64,000 nucleotides of DNA from Oscillospiraceae bacterium (GTDB lineage Bacteria; Bacillota; Clostridia; Oscillospirales; Oscillospiraceae), in the NCBI GenBank assembly GCA_015067495.1, contig SVMI01000004.1, positions 1 to 64,000 on the forward strand, read 5' to 3'. The position numbers and the translations under genes are program-made. Below the pieces are notes generated by a model that worked only from the letters and a program-made list of their open reading frames with translations, was not told where the DNA came from and ran no database searches. Below, piece after piece: positions 57,282-64,000 of this stretch; the first letter of the stretch is position 1, and every line of letters begins with the position of its first letter.

Positions 57282-58387
57282 ATAAAAAATACCGTCTTTC
57301 CACCGCCTTGGACATCGACGATCTTTTGATGGAATGTACCTCCTATGCCATTCGGCTGGCAAACGAAAAATATGGATTTGATCCTCCCATGACCATTTAT
57401 GAAAAAGAAAAATGGGGAAAACTGGGAACCCGTGCCGACAGCATCTATCCTTATTTCAGCGACCCGGAATTTTACCGCACCCAGCCGGTTTATGAAGGTG
57501 CAAAGGAATTTGTACGTCGGCTCACCCAGATGACCGAGGTCTTTATCTGCACCGCTGTTCCGCCGCAGTTTATGGGCATCCGCGCCCAGCGGATCATGGA
57601 GGAGTTCCCTGAGATCCCTGCCGATCACATCTATATGGGCGCCCGCAAGGAAAACATCCATACCGATATTCTCTTTGACGACGCCATGCACAACATTCTC
57701 TCGTCCAACGCCAAATATCCCATTCTGATGCGCCGTCCTTGGAATCAGGAGGCAACCGGCATGCTGGCGGTGAACAATTATGATGAATTTCTGAAGCTGG
57801 TGGAAGTGATCGCGGAGAGCTATTCCGCCGTTTCCCATCAAACCGCCCCGGAGCATCCCGATATTGTGGTTTTGGTAGGACCCTCCAGCAGCGGTAAATC
57901 CAAGATCGCCACCCGTTTTCTGTCAGAAAACGACGATTTTGAGAAGCTGACCAGCTATACCACCAAGGATCCCACCGCCGTGGAAGTCAACCATTGGTAT
58001 CACTACGTCCCGCTGGAGGATTTCCGAAAAATGTGCGACAGCGGTGAAATGCTGCAGTCGACCATGTATGCCGGTCACGGCTATGGCTCTAAAAAAGCAG
58101 ACATTCAGCAGATCCTCTCCCGGGGCAAGCGGGTGATGACCACCATGGACATCTGCGGTGCCATGTCCCTGAAGACCTACTACAAAAACGTCACCACCAT
58201 TTACATCAAGCGGGACAAAAAGGCACTGATGGCCAATATTTTACGGAAAAATTCCTCTATTGAGGACAAGGTCAACCGTCTGATGGCCATTGAATATGAG
58301 GAGAAAAATGCCGCGCTTTGCGACTACGTCATCAGCTTTGACACCTACGACGAAGCCGCTGAACAGCTGGGCCGTATTCTGAAATAA
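57278..58387 (+). CDS. Fused 5'-deoxynucleotidase and guanylate-kinase-like protein
   Basis: 369 residues. N-terminal half about 1-185: HAD-type 5'(3')-deoxyribonucleotidase-like domain (STALDIDDLLMEC with DxD, then ADHIYMGARKENIHTDILFDDAMHNI as the later HAD motif). C-terminal half about 195-369: guanylate kinase fold, P-loop VVLVGPSSSGKSKIATRF, LTSYTTKDPTAVEVNHWYHY (the GMP-binding T..R.P region, with Arg replaced by Lys), DFRKMCDSGEMLQSTMYAGHGYGSKKAD and MTTMDICGAM. The start overlaps the preceding stop (ATGA). Such a fusion can act on purine (deoxy)nucleotides, matching the guanine-type riboswitch. Activity of each half is inferred only. Confidence 0.82.
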   Translation: MNKKYRLSTALDIDDLLMECTSYAIRLANEKYGFDPPMTIYEKEKWGKLGTRADSIYPYFSDPEFYRTQPVYEGAKEFVRRLTQMTEVFICTAVPPQFMGIRAQRIMEEFPEIPADHIYMGARKENIHTDILFDDAMHNILSSNAKYPILMRRPWNQEATGMLAVNNYDEFLKLVEVIAESYSAVSHQTAPEHPDIVVLVGPSSSGKSKIATRFLSENDDFEKLTSYTTKDPTAVEVNHWYHYVPLEDFRKMCDSGEMLQSTMYAGHGYGSKKADIQQILSRGKRVMTTMDICGAMSLKTYYKNVTTIYIKRDKKALMANILRKNSSIEDKVNRLMAIEYEEKNAALCDYVISFDTYDEAAEQLGRILK

Positions 58388-58393
58388 GCCTTT

Positions 58394-58429
58394 CGCCACC
58401 GGCACAAACGCCGGTGGCGTTTCTTTTTT
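58394..58429 (+). terminator. Terminator of the riboswitch operon
   Basis: Perfect stem CGCCACCGGC/GCCGGTGGCG, ACAAAC loop, TTTCTTTTTT tail. Confidence 0.9.
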
Positions 58430-58439
58430 ATTACGGCAC

Positions 58440-58468
58440 TTGTGAAGTTGCATTTTTTGTGCTATGAT
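58440..58468 (+). promoter_or_regulatory. Promoter of the RACo-DUF3786 operon
   Basis: TTGTGA (58440-58445), 17-bp spacer, TATGAT (58463-58468). Confidence 0.6.
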
Positions 58469-58499
58469 AGTGTAAATTTATGAAAAGCGAGGGCTTTTT

Positions 58500-60428
58500 A
58501 TGCCGAAAATCACATTCCAAATTGAAGCCGGCGCGCCGGTGATCATGGAAGCCAACGTAGGCGACAATCTTTTGGAACTTGCCCGCCGGGGCAATGTTGC
58601 CATCGACGCCCCCTGCTCCGGCAACGGCTCCTGCGGCAAGTGCCGCGTGCAGCTGCTTGAGGGCGAGCTGGAGACCGTCCCCTCCCGTCACATTTCCGAC
58701 GAGGATTTCCAAAAGGGCTGGCGCTTGAGCTGCAACTGCAAGGTGGTGGGCGATTGCACCGTGCTGGTGCCGGACATCGCCAGTGCCTATAAATCCCGCA
58801 TGAAGACCGCCGACCTGTCGAGTCCCGAGGAGGTCGCCATTTTCGAGACCGCCCAGCGGGAGCTGAAGAAAAGCGGCATCGTCTTTGAAAATCAGTTCCG
58901 TGCGGTCAGCCTTTCCATGTCCGCCCCCAGCGAGGACGACACCATGCCCGACATCGAGCGTCTGACATGGGCAGTGCAGGAAGCGTTGGGTGTGGAAAAG
59001 GTTCACGTCCCCTTCGCTGTGATGGTCAAGCTTGCGCGTGTCCTGCGTGAATTTGACTTCAACGTCACCGTCAAGGGTCGCCTTGAGGGCAATGCCTTCC
59101 ACTGTATGGAGATCTGCGGACCGGAGGATACCCTTCTGGTGGGCTGCGCCATCGACATCGGCACGACGACTGTGACCATGGTGCTGGTCGACCTTGAAAG
59201 CGGCAAGATCCTCGCCAAAGGTTCTTCCGGCAACGGTCAGATCCGCTACGGCGCAGATGTCATCAACCGCATCATCCAGCAGTCCAAGCCAGGCGGCGCA
59301 GAGAATCTGCGCAAAGCGATCGTGGAGGAGACCCTGAATCCCATCATCCGCAACCTCTGCCGCAGCGCAAAATGCACAGAGCGCAGCATTCTGCGGCTTT
59401 CCGTCGGCGCGAACACCACTATGAACCACCTGCTCGTCGGTGTGGATGCCGACCCCGTGCGTATGGATCCCTACATCCCCAGCTTCTTCGGCTGGGAAGG
59501 TCTGCTTGCCGGTGATCTGAAGCTGCCGGCAAATCCCCTTGCCCCTGTTGTGATCGCGCCCAACATCGGCTCTTACGTGGGCGGAGACATTACCGCCGGA
59601 ACGCTGGCGAGTCTGATCTGGGACAAGGACGAGATGAGTCTGTTCATTGACCTCGGTACCAACGGCGAGATCGTCTTTGGCAACCGGGACTTCCTCATGA
59701 GCTGCGCCTGCTCTGCAGGTCCTGCCTTTGAAGGCGGCGACATCTCCTGCGGCATGCGCGCAACCGACGGCGCGGTGGAAGCCTGCGTCATTGACAAAGA
59801 CACCATGGAGCCGACGCTCACCATCGTGGGCGATGCCGGGCAGAAATGCGTCGGCATCTGCGGCAGCGGCATCATCGACATCATTTCCGAGCTATTCCGC
59901 TGTGGCATCATCAACGCCAAAGGACTGTTCGTCCGGGACGGCAAGCGCGTCCTGCGGGATGCCCACGGCTCAGGTCGCTATGTTCTGGCATTCCCCAACG
60001 AGACCGAGACCGGGCGCGAGGTGTCCATCAATGAAGTGGACATCGACAATTTTATCCGTGCCAAGGGCGCGATCTTCTCTGCCATCGACACGCTGCTGCA
60101 GTCCGTTGACATGACCGTTGACATGATCGACCACGTGTACGTCGCCGGCGGCATCGGCTCGGGCATCAATATGAAAAATGCGGTCAACATCGGCATGCTG
60201 CCGGACGTGGAGCTGGAGAAGTTCAGCTACATCGGCAACTCCTCCCTCACCGGTGCTTATGCCATGGTCATCAGCGATCAGGCAATCGAAAAGTGCGCCG
60301 AGGTGGGTGCGAACATGACCTATCTGGAGCTTTCCACCTACCCGGGCTATATGGACTCCTTCGTGGCAGCCTGCTTCCTGCCCCATACGGACGCACGTCT
60401 GTTCCCGAATAGTCGTCAGGAGGTATAA
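58500..60428 (+). CDS. ASKHA-domain reductive activator with N-terminal [2Fe-2S] ferredoxin (RACo-like)
   Basis: 642 residues. N-terminal ferredoxin about 1-95 with CSGNGSCGKCRV and a later cysteine (SCNCKV). A linker domain (about 100-215), then the ASKHA ATPase domain (DUF4445): VGCAIDIGTTTVTMVLVDL near residue 220, SVGANTTMNHLLVG, IGSYVGGDITAGTLASL, FIDLGTNGEIV, CSAGPAFEGGDISCGM and VAGGIGSGINMKNAVNIGMLPD. Proteins of this family use ATP to reduce the Co centre of corrinoid proteins. No corrinoid protein or methyltransferase is in the window, so the partner is unknown. Followed at once by DUF3786, a known neighbour. Confidence 0.9.
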   Translation: MPKITFQIEAGAPVIMEANVGDNLLELARRGNVAIDAPCSGNGSCGKCRVQLLEGELETVPSRHISDEDFQKGWRLSCNCKVVGDCTVLVPDIASAYKSRMKTADLSSPEEVAIFETAQRELKKSGIVFENQFRAVSLSMSAPSEDDTMPDIERLTWAVQEALGVEKVHVPFAVMVKLARVLREFDFNVTVKGRLEGNAFHCMEICGPEDTLLVGCAIDIGTTTVTMVLVDLESGKILAKGSSGNGQIRYGADVINRIIQQSKPGGAENLRKAIVEETLNPIIRNLCRSAKCTERSILRLSVGANTTMNHLLVGVDADPVRMDPYIPSFFGWEGLLAGDLKLPANPLAPVVIAPNIGSYVGGDITAGTLASLIWDKDEMSLFIDLGTNGEIVFGNRDFLMSCACSAGPAFEGGDISCGMRATDGAVEACVIDKDTMEPTLTIVGDAGQKCVGICGSGIIDIISELFRCGIINAKGLFVRDGKRVLRDAHGSGRYVLAFPNETETGREVSINEVDIDNFIRAKGAIFSAIDTLLQSVDMTVDMIDHVYVAGGIGSGINMKNAVNIGMLPDVELEKFSYIGNSSLTGAYAMVISDQAIEKCAEVGANMTYLELSTYPGYMDSFVAACFLPHTDARLFPNSRQEV

Positions 60429-60429
60429 A

Positions 60430-61038
60430 ATGATAGAAAACAACAAAGAAGAAGTTCCCTTTTCCCATTATGAAGGGCTGTTTCGTGCTTTAGAGCCTGC
60501 AGCTGTTACGCAGCGTCTCGGAGCGGTCAAATGGGATGGCAAGGAATTTTATGTAAACCTCTTAGGTCGGGAGTTTGCCATCTCCCATCCTGGCTATGCC
60601 ATCCGCGGGATCGATGGCGGCAGCATTCCTCCCCTGCCTACACAAACCTTCCTGCTGCGCTACCTGCTGGAGTGCAGGGACGTGGCTTGGAGCGGGCAGT
60701 GGAAGACCTTCCGGGAGATGCCTTGGGGCGAGCTTTACATCAAGCCCTACACAGGCAGAGTCCTGACCCGCGCCGCTTTCACCTTCGGCACGCGGATTGC
60801 TGCCTTCCGTGCCGCCTGCGAAAAGATGGGTGCTGCCCCGCTGCCCCACGGCGACGCAGGCTTCCAGTTTGAGCTTTTGCCGGGCTATTTCATGCAGATC
60901 CTTGCATGGGAGGGGGACGATGAGTTCCCGCCCAATGCGCAGGTGATCTACTCGGATAACTTCGCCGATGCCTTCGCCGCAGAAGACCGGGTGGTCGCAG
61001 GTGATGTGCTGATCTCCACCATCAAAGGGAATATGTAA
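60430..61038 (+). CDS. DUF3786 family protein
   Basis: 202 residues. The FYVNLLGREFAISHPGYAI ... LLRYLLECRDVAWSGQWKTFREMPWGELYIKP core and the FGTRIAAFRAACEKMGA segment match DUF3786. A two-base gap to the RACo-like gene shows tight coupling (GGAGGTATAAAATG). DUF3786 genes often accompany RACo-type activators, but the function is not known. GYFMQILAWEGDDEFPPNAQVIYSDNFADAF near the end contains the conserved W.GD.E.P motif. Confidence 0.85.
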   Translation: MIENNKEEVPFSHYEGLFRALEPAAVTQRLGAVKWDGKEFYVNLLGREFAISHPGYAIRGIDGGSIPPLPTQTFLLRYLLECRDVAWSGQWKTFREMPWGELYIKPYTGRVLTRAAFTFGTRIAAFRAACEKMGAAPLPHGDAGFQFELLPGYFMQILAWEGDDEFPPNAQVIYSDNFADAFAAEDRVVAGDVLISTIKGNM

Positions 61039-61042
61039 CACA

Positions 61043-61076
61043 CAAGGGCGTGCCGACCGGCACGCCCTTGTTTTTT
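61043..61076. terminator. Bidirectional terminator after DUF3786
   Basis: Stem CAAGGGCGTGCCG/CGGCACGCCCTTG followed by TTTTTT; the convergent membrane-protein gene ends at 61075. A near copy is at 61825-61852. Confidence 0.88.
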
Positions 61077-61476
61077 ATTGCTTTGTCATTGCATCGCGCT
61101 TGCTTTTGCCGCAAACACAGGAGGATTCATATGCCAGATGCACTCTGCCGCAGGCGCAGCGCCAGCCGTTTTCAGGAGTTTCTGTATAAACACCATCCTG
61201 TGCATACACATAAAAACTATCCTTTCCAGACGCACCGACGTCCATATGCTGCAGTCTGTAGTTCATTTCCATCAGATTGTCCACAATTTCGCCGTAGCCG
61301 TAAAGCATAAAACCACTGATCCATGAACTCAGTGCGCCCACAACTGCAACAATGATGCCAGTCAAAAAGTTTGCCGTAAATATAAGAACCACGCCGCCGA
61401 TCACACTGACTGCGATGCCGATTCCGCAAATGATCTTGGTCAGACTCTTGATTTTTGTTCCAACCCATTCGTACAT
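61075..61476 (-). CDS. Small membrane protein with C-terminal zinc ribbon
   Basis: 133 residues. Two adjacent membrane helices (about 15-33 and 37-60: IICGIGIAVSVIGGVVLIF, FLTGIIVAVVGALSSWISG) followed by a cytoplasmic or periplasmic tail with a short zinc-binding knot at the end, CACGRVHLAYESSCVCGK (two CxC/CxCG pairs). This layout is seen in small conserved membrane proteins of Clostridia. Its promoter is perfect (TTGACA-17-TATAAT) and is flanked by the two XRE operator copies. ATG 61476 is preceded by GAAAGGAAAG. Function unknown. Confidence 0.7.
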   Translation of the reverse strand: MYEWVGTKIKSLTKIICGIGIAVSVIGGVVLIFTANFLTGIIVAVVGALSSWISGFMLYGYGEIVDNLMEMNYRLQHMDVGASGKDSFYVYAQDGVYTETPENGWRCACGRVHLAYESSCVCGKSKRDAMTKQ

Positions 61477-61502
61477 AATGCTTTCCTTCTTTCTAAATCT
61501 TT

Positions 61503-61524
61503 TTCATAACCATACGGTTATGAA
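61503..61524. promoter_or_regulatory. XRE operator 1
   Basis: Perfect 22-bp palindrome TTCATAACC-ATAC-GGTTATGAA, beginning eight bases after the -10 of the leftward promoter, over its transcription start. Confidence 0.85.
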
Positions 61525-61532
61525 TTGGCATC

Positions 61533-61561
61533 ATTATACCAACACTATGATACGATGTCAA
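61533..61561 (-). promoter_or_regulatory. Consensus promoter of the membrane zinc-ribbon gene
   Basis: TTGACA (61556-61561), 17-bp spacer, TATAAT (61533-61538) on the minus strand, a perfect sigma-A promoter. Confidence 0.85.
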
Positions 61562-61578
61562 TACCATTCGGTTATGAA
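61557..61578. promoter_or_regulatory. XRE operator 2
   Basis: TCAATACC-ATTC-GGTTATGA, the same palindrome as operator 1 with two mismatches in the left arm. It overlaps the -35 of the leftward promoter and lies 14 bp before the XRE start codon, so one protein could control both genes. Confidence 0.8.
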
Positions 61579-61591
61579 AGTTGGTGGATAA

Positions 61592-61822
61592 ATGGACAAT
61601 TACTATCCGCGCCTGAAGGATTTGAGAGAGGATCACGATCTGTCGCAGCAGCAGGTTGCTGATTATCTGAACATGAAACAGCCCCAGTACAGCCGCTACG
61701 AGCGGGGTTATCGCGATATCCCCACCGATGTGCTGATCAAGCTGGCAAAATTGTACCAAACCTCTACCGACTATATTCTTGGATTGACCAATATTCCAGA
61801 TGCAAAACCACATAAAAAATAA
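61592..61822 (+). CDS. XRE-family transcriptional regulator
   Basis: 76-residue single-domain regulator. HTH_3 fold: LKDLREDHDLSQQQVADYLNMKQPQYSRYERGYRDIPTDVLIKLAKLYQTSTDYILGL, an almost textbook XRE sequence with SQQQVADYL (helix 2), QPQYSRYERG (recognition helix) and STDYILGLT. Preceded by GTTGGTGGATAA. It faces the membrane zinc-ribbon gene across the two palindromic operators. It probably represses both. Terminator follows at 61825. Confidence 0.93.
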   Translation: MDNYYPRLKDLREDHDLSQQQVADYLNMKQPQYSRYERGYRDIPTDVLIKLAKLYQTSTDYILGLTNIPDAKPHKK

Positions 61823-61824
61823 GG

Positions 61825-61852
61825 GGGCGTGCCGACCGGCATGCCCTTGTTG
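61825..61852 (+). terminator. Terminator of the XRE gene
   Basis: GGGCGTGCCG-ACC-GGCATGCCC stem with TTGTTGTTT tail. It repeats the hairpin at 61043-61076 with one changed pair. Confidence 0.8.
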
Positions 61853-61873
61853 TTTATTCGGGACATCTTCTGT

Positions 61874-61946
61874 TGTAGGGCGGGTGCTTGCTCCCGCCAC
61901 GAAACCCGACGATATTGTAATGGCGGCACCAAGGAGCCGCCCTACA
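61874..61946. repeat. Dispersed cruciform repeat
   Basis: Outer arms TGTAGGGCGG/CCGCCCTACA, with inner hairpins GGCGGGTGCTTGCTCCCGCC and GGCGGCACCAAGGAGCCGCC. It belongs to the same class as 26270-26343 (TGTAGGGG ends). The rest of the 266-bp gap before the DEAD-box gene holds only its promoter. Confidence 0.75.
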
Positions 61947-62021
61947 GTCTCCGTCGCACCATTTCTGATCGCAGGAGCGACCATCGACCGTCCGCTATGT
62001 CTCTCGTTCCGCAATCAAGGA

Positions 62022-62050
62022 TTGCAAAGTACGGAAAAATTTGATATAAT
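62022..62050 (+). promoter_or_regulatory. DEAD-box gene promoter
   Basis: TTGCAA (62022-62027), 17-bp spacer, TATAAT (62045-62050). Confidence 0.8.
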
Positions 62051-62088
62051 GGTCAAAATATGACTATTTTCAAAGAAGGACGAGCCTT

Positions 62089-63279
62089 ATGAACGAAAAC
62101 ATTACCTTCGCCGAGCTTGGACTGTCCGAACCCATGCTCAAAGCCCTGGAAAAGAAGGGCTACGGCTACCCCACCACCATTCAGGCAGAGGCGATCCCCC
62201 ACTTCCTGCAGTGGCGGGACGTCATTGCCAAAGCACCCACCGGCACGGGCAAGACCTTTGCCTTCGGCATCCCCATGATCGAACACATCGACCCCGCCCT
62301 TCCTGAGGTGCAGGGTCTGATCCTTGCGCCCACCCGAGAGCTTGCCATCCAGATCGGCGACGAGCTGCGGGGTCTGCTGACCCATTTTCAGGGCATCCGG
62401 GTCGCCGTTCTCTACGGCGGCGCCGGCATCGGCGGGCAGATCCAGCAGCTGCAGAAGCATCCCCAGATCGTAGTTGCCACCCCTGGCAGACTGATGGATC
62501 ACTACAACCGCAAGACCATCCGTCTGGACAAGATCCAGACCGTCGTGCTGGACGAAGCCGACCGCATGCTGGACATGGGCTTTTTCAAGGACGTGACCAA
62601 GATCATCGAAAAGGTGAAAAACCGCAAAAACCTCGGTCTGTTCTCTGCCACCATCTCTCAGGAGGTCATGACCGTTTCGTGGATGTATCAGCGGGACGAG
62701 ATCGAGATCACCGTCGAGCCGAAGCAGCAGGACAAGCCTGACATCGACCAGTACAGCATCACCGTCACCCCTCTTGAAAAGGCGGAGACCACCCTGCGTC
62801 TGATCCGCACCCAAGGCTACGAGCGGGTGATCATCTTCTGCAACACCAAGCACATGTGCCAGCGGCTCTCCGATGAGCTGCAGCGCGCCGGTCTGGACTG
62901 CGACTGCATCCATGGCGACATCAGGCAGAGCCAGCGGGAAAAGACCATGCAAAAATACCGCCAAGGCAAGCTGGCGATCCTTGTCGCCACCGACGTTGCC
63001 TCCCGGGGCATCGACGTGGACGATGTGGAGTGCGTGATCAATTACGATATTCCCGAAGAAAACGAATACTACATCCACCGCATCGGTCGTACCGGCCGCG
63101 CCCGCCGCAAGGGCAGTGCCTTCTCCATCATCGGCAATTTCCCCGAGAAGGCGAAGCTGGATGAGATCGCAAAATATTCTGAATTTACCATCCGCCCCGT
63201 CACCCTGCAGCCCGACGGCACGTTGGTGGACGAAGCACCGGCGGCACCTGCGCCCAAGCCGCGCAGGAAGTTCCGTTGA
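62089..63279 (+). CDS. DEAD-box RNA helicase
   Basis: 396 residues, a compact helicase. Q motif (ITFAELGLSEPMLKALEKKGYGYPTTIQAEAIP), motif I APTGTGKT near residue 48, PTRELAIQ (Ia), TPGRL (Ib), DEAD as VLDEADRMLDMG near 157, SAT as FSATIS, motif IV IIFCNTKHM, V VATDVASRGIDV and VI HRIGRTGRARR. The C-terminus is short and basic (PAPKPRRKFR). It resembles CshA/CshB-type helicases that unwind rRNA and mRNA. The next gene overlaps its stop by one or two bases (TTGA). Confidence 0.94.
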   Translation: MNENITFAELGLSEPMLKALEKKGYGYPTTIQAEAIPHFLQWRDVIAKAPTGTGKTFAFGIPMIEHIDPALPEVQGLILAPTRELAIQIGDELRGLLTHFQGIRVAVLYGGAGIGGQIQQLQKHPQIVVATPGRLMDHYNRKTIRLDKIQTVVLDEADRMLDMGFFKDVTKIIEKVKNRKNLGLFSATISQEVMTVSWMYQRDEIEITVEPKQQDKPDIDQYSITVTPLEKAETTLRLIRTQGYERVIIFCNTKHMCQRLSDELQRAGLDCDCIHGDIRQSQREKTMQKYRQGKLAILVATDVASRGIDVDDVECVINYDIPEENEYYIHRIGRTGRARRKGSAFSIIGNFPEKAKLDEIAKYSEFTIRPVTLQPDGTLVDEAPAAPAPKPRRKFR

Positions 63280-64000
63280 ACGCCCGGGAGGAGGGCTTCC
63301 TCCTGCTCACCAGCCAGTTGGGAAACCCGGAGCGAAGGTGTCTCACTACCGCCCAGCTGCGCACCCTGTCCCAGCGCATCGCCACAGCAGACCGGCCGGC
63401 GCAGGATCGGGAGCTGACCGCTGCCGACCTGAAAGCGTTGGGCTACGGGCAGGAAATGGCAGACCGCATCGCCGCGCTGCTGGGTGAAACCGACCTGCTG
63501 CAGCATTATCTGCACAAGGGCGACCGGGCAGGCTGCGTTCCCCTCACCCGTGTGACGGAAGGATATCCCGTCCATCTGCGCCAAAAGCTTGGATTGGACA
63601 GCCCCGGTGTTTTATGGGCGAAGGGTGAGCTGTCGATCCTGAAAAAGCCAGCCATCGCCTTGGTGGGCAGCCGGGACATTTCCTCTGAAAATGCAGCCTT
63701 TGCCGAAAAAGCGGGCTGCGCGTGCGCCTTGCAGGGCTACGTTCTCATCTCCGGCAATGCCCGGGGTGCTGACCGCATTGCCCAGAATGCCTGTCTGAAA
63801 GCAGGCGGTCAGGTCATCAGCATCGTTGCCGACGAGCTGAGTAAGCAGCCGCAGAGGGAAAATGTCCTTTACCTCAGCGAGGAGGGCTACGAGTCCGCCT
63901 TCTCCTCTGTACGCGCCCTCAGCCGCAATCGCGTTATTCATGCGCTGGCTGAAAAGGTGCTGGTTGCACAGTGTTCCCTCGCCAAGGGCGGCACTTGGAG
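63276..64000 (+). CDS. dprA: DNA-processing protein DprA, N-terminal part (cut by window edge)
   Basis: Start TTG 63276 overlaps the helicase stop (TTGA), with AGGAAG 9 bases upstream; at least 241 residues are inside the window and the frame is open to the edge. N-terminal helical region, then a Rossmann-like core: KKPAIALVGSRDIS, VLISGNARGADRIAQNACLKAGG (the G(S/N)xRGAD motif), SRNRVIHALAEKVLVAQ and KGGTW. These match DprA, which loads RecA on single-stranded DNA in transformation, though the core motif SGGARGID is SGNARGAD here. Coupled with the helicase upstream. Confidence 0.85.
   Translation, partial: MNAREEGFLLLTSQLGNPERRCLTTAQLRTLSQRIATADRPAQDRELTAADLKALGYGQEMADRIAALLGETDLLQHYLHKGDRAGCVPLTRVTEGYPVHLRQKLGLDSPGVLWAKGELSILKKPAIALVGSRDISSENAAFAEKAGCACALQGYVLISGNARGADRIAQNACLKAGGQVISIVADELSKQPQRENVLYLSEEGYESAFSSVRALSRNRVIHALAEKVLVAQCSLAKGGTW

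Overview
The window looks like a chromosomal segment of a spore-forming, anaerobic, moderately GC-rich member of the Clostridia, most like the Oscillospiraceae/Ruminococcaceae. The evidence is a SigG sporulation sigma factor followed by a YmxH-type protein, a complete rnfCDGEAB operon, a flavodiiron protein, a RACo-type corrinoid activator, CBS/DRTGG-type family II pyrophosphatase, RicT, and sigma-A promoters of the TTGACA-17-TATAAT type. Protein genes run on both strands in short operons separated by clear Rho-independent terminators, many of them shared by convergent genes. No phage, integrase, transposase or CRISPR array was found.

Layout: 1-180, promoter and leader of a probable rRNA operon leaving the left edge. 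184-7.7 kb, hpf, glyA, a small HTH gene, a small Cys protein, thyA-folA, then lgt with two M16 peptidase-like genes. 7.7-12.5 kb, prmA with a secreted glycoside-hydrolase-like protein, galE, an S41-like lipoprotein; two copies of a palindromic dispersed repeat lie here. 12.7-17.6 kb, ansA-ppaC-holB-ricT. 17.6-22.6 kb, rnfCDGEAB. 22.7-26.3 kb, an M3-like lipoprotein divergent from an apparently autoregulated MarR gene, then an SLH-domain protein. 26.4-29.5 kb, rpsB-tsf, ymxH, sigG. 29.6-39.9 kb, an 8.3-kb gene for a giant surface protein (VWA, isopeptide-type pilin domains, eight DUF11 repeats, PPATG sorting signal), a small Cys protein and a two-HTH regulator with three operator-like repeats. 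39.9-40.5 kb, an AT-rich gene-free stretch with three DnaA-box-like sites. 40.5-46 kb, rpsT, a Zn/Cd-type P-ATPase, glucokinase, and a flavodiiron-flavin reductase-rubredoxin fusion. 46-49.6 kb, fakA-like, asp23-like, gpmI. 49.8-53.2 kb, two transporters, a possible small RNA, a PRTase and tRNA-Gly(CCC). 53.2-56.4 kb, the feo iron operon with a DtxR/MntR-family gene and three matching operators. 56.4-58.4 kb, a guanine-type purine riboswitch that appears to act as an ON switch in front of a YczE-like membrane protein and a fused nucleotidase/guanylate-kinase protein. 58.5-61.1 kb, RACo-type activator and DUF3786. 61.1-61.9 kb, a membrane zinc-ribbon protein and a divergent XRE regulator with two operators around the promoter. 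62.1-64 kb, DEAD-box helicase and a DprA gene cut by the right edge.

The most distinctive item is the riboswitch locus at 56.4-58.4 kb. The aptamer can be aligned base by base to the guanine class, but its P1 strand is also the terminator arm, and it controls a nucleotide-metabolism fusion protein that is not a usual member of the purine regulon. The giant surface protein and the several operator/regulator pairs that can be read directly from the sequence are the next most useful leads.
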